A stretch of 64,000 nucleotides of DNA from Heterocephalus glaber (lineage: Eukaryota; Chordata; Mammalia; Rodentia; Bathyergidae), in the NCBI RefSeq assembly GCF_000247695.1, contig NW_004624747.1, positions 10,545,789 through 10,609,788 of the forward strand, given 5' to 3'. This document shows, piece after piece, positions 63,741 to 64,000 of the stretch; position 1 is the first letter of the stretch, and the number at the start of each line of letters is the position of its first letter. Both the position numbers and the translations under genes were made by a program. Under the pieces are notes generated by a model that was given only the letters and a program-made list of their open reading frames with translations, did no database searches and was not told the origin of the DNA.

Positions 63741-63797
63741 TTCCTTTTTTTTTTTTTTTGGTACCAGGGATCGAACTTGGGACCTTGCGCTTGTGAA
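63741..63797 (-). repeat. 5'-truncated ID SINE
   Basis: T run then GGTACCAGGGATCGAACTTG, broken off after CTTGTGA. AAACTTTTCTTTTTCT lies on both sides, so it landed already shortened. Confidence 0.82.
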
Positions 63798-63874
63798 GCT
63801 AAACTTTTCTTTTTCTAAGGTGCCCATCTTAGGTATTTAGTATAATGACAGAAAGCCGAGAAACACTCCATCAC

Positions 63875-64000
63875 AGTGTCCTTATAAGAGACAGGAGAAG
63901 GAGACTTCATATGCACACAGGGAAGGACTTGTAGAGATGGAGGAAAGGTTGGAGTGATGTTGCCACAAGCCGAAGGACCCCTGGAGCCACCAGGAACTGG
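63875..64000 (+). mobile_element. MLT1-type MaLR LTR, continuation
   Basis: GTGTCCTTATAAGAGACAGG, GAAGGACTTGTAGAGATGGA and TGTTGCCACAAGCCGAAGGA continue the MLT1 begun at 62870. It runs off the window edge. Confidence 0.72.

Noticed and set aside
57600..64000. GLTP exons, expected next to TCHP
   Set aside because: I looked for the known N-terminal GLTP coding pattern on the plus strand and found none. The gene probably begins beyond the window.

Overview
This is a window of mammalian nuclear DNA. The genes are split into small exons with GT-AG introns, and there is no operon structure. The interspersed repeats point to a rodent: about fifty copies of a short tRNA-like ID SINE, monomeric B1 elements (many as B1-ID composites), URR1 DNA transposons and MT-type ERVL-MaLR LTRs. 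Murine B2/B4 SINEs were not seen. The ID subfamily (body ending CGAGTTCGATCCCCGGTACC) looks non-murine. A hystricomorph such as a mole-rat is my best guess, but that is inference.

Layout. (1) 1 to about 34.4 kb, + strand: the 3' two thirds of GIT2, an ArfGAP and PIX/paxillin scaffold. Twelve coding exons can be placed (2457-31310). They encode 505 residues, and numbering them as the end of a 759-residue protein gives residues 255-759. The ArfGAP and ankyrin exons lie upstream of the window. A SINE-free 3' UTR of about 3 kb follows, with AATAAA at 34369. (2) 34.4-42.4 kb: intergenic, with SINEs, an MT-type LTR and a clear processed pseudogene of BCAS2 (38787-39329). (3) 42.4-57.6 kb, - strand: complete TCHP (trichoplein/mitostatin), with 12 coding exons encoding 500 residues plus a non-coding first exon and GC-rich promoter near 57.5 kb. 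(4) 57.6-64 kb: intergenic, with MER5A, MIR, B1, ID and nested MaLR LTRs. GLTP, the expected next neighbour, is not reached.

GIT2 and TCHP lie tail to tail, as in human 12q24.11 (GLTP-TCHP-GIT2-ANKRD13A). Both exon chains keep frame from exon to exon, so I regard both genes as intact where visible. They are not known to work as one pathway: GIT2 acts in focal-adhesion and Arf/Rac signalling, TCHP at centrioles and keratin filaments.

No unknown multi-gene system is visible. The points most worth a second look are a GC-AG intron in GIT2, a TCHP start codon placed directly on a splice acceptor, a cluster of ID insertions with shared target duplications (including a probable ID-ID dimer), ID copies truncated at the 5' end but flanked by target duplications, ID copies with an oligo-C tract before the A tail, and three open or retrocopy-like segments whose source I could not name. 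Long introns not listed separately hold the repeats given below and otherwise unremarkable unique sequence.
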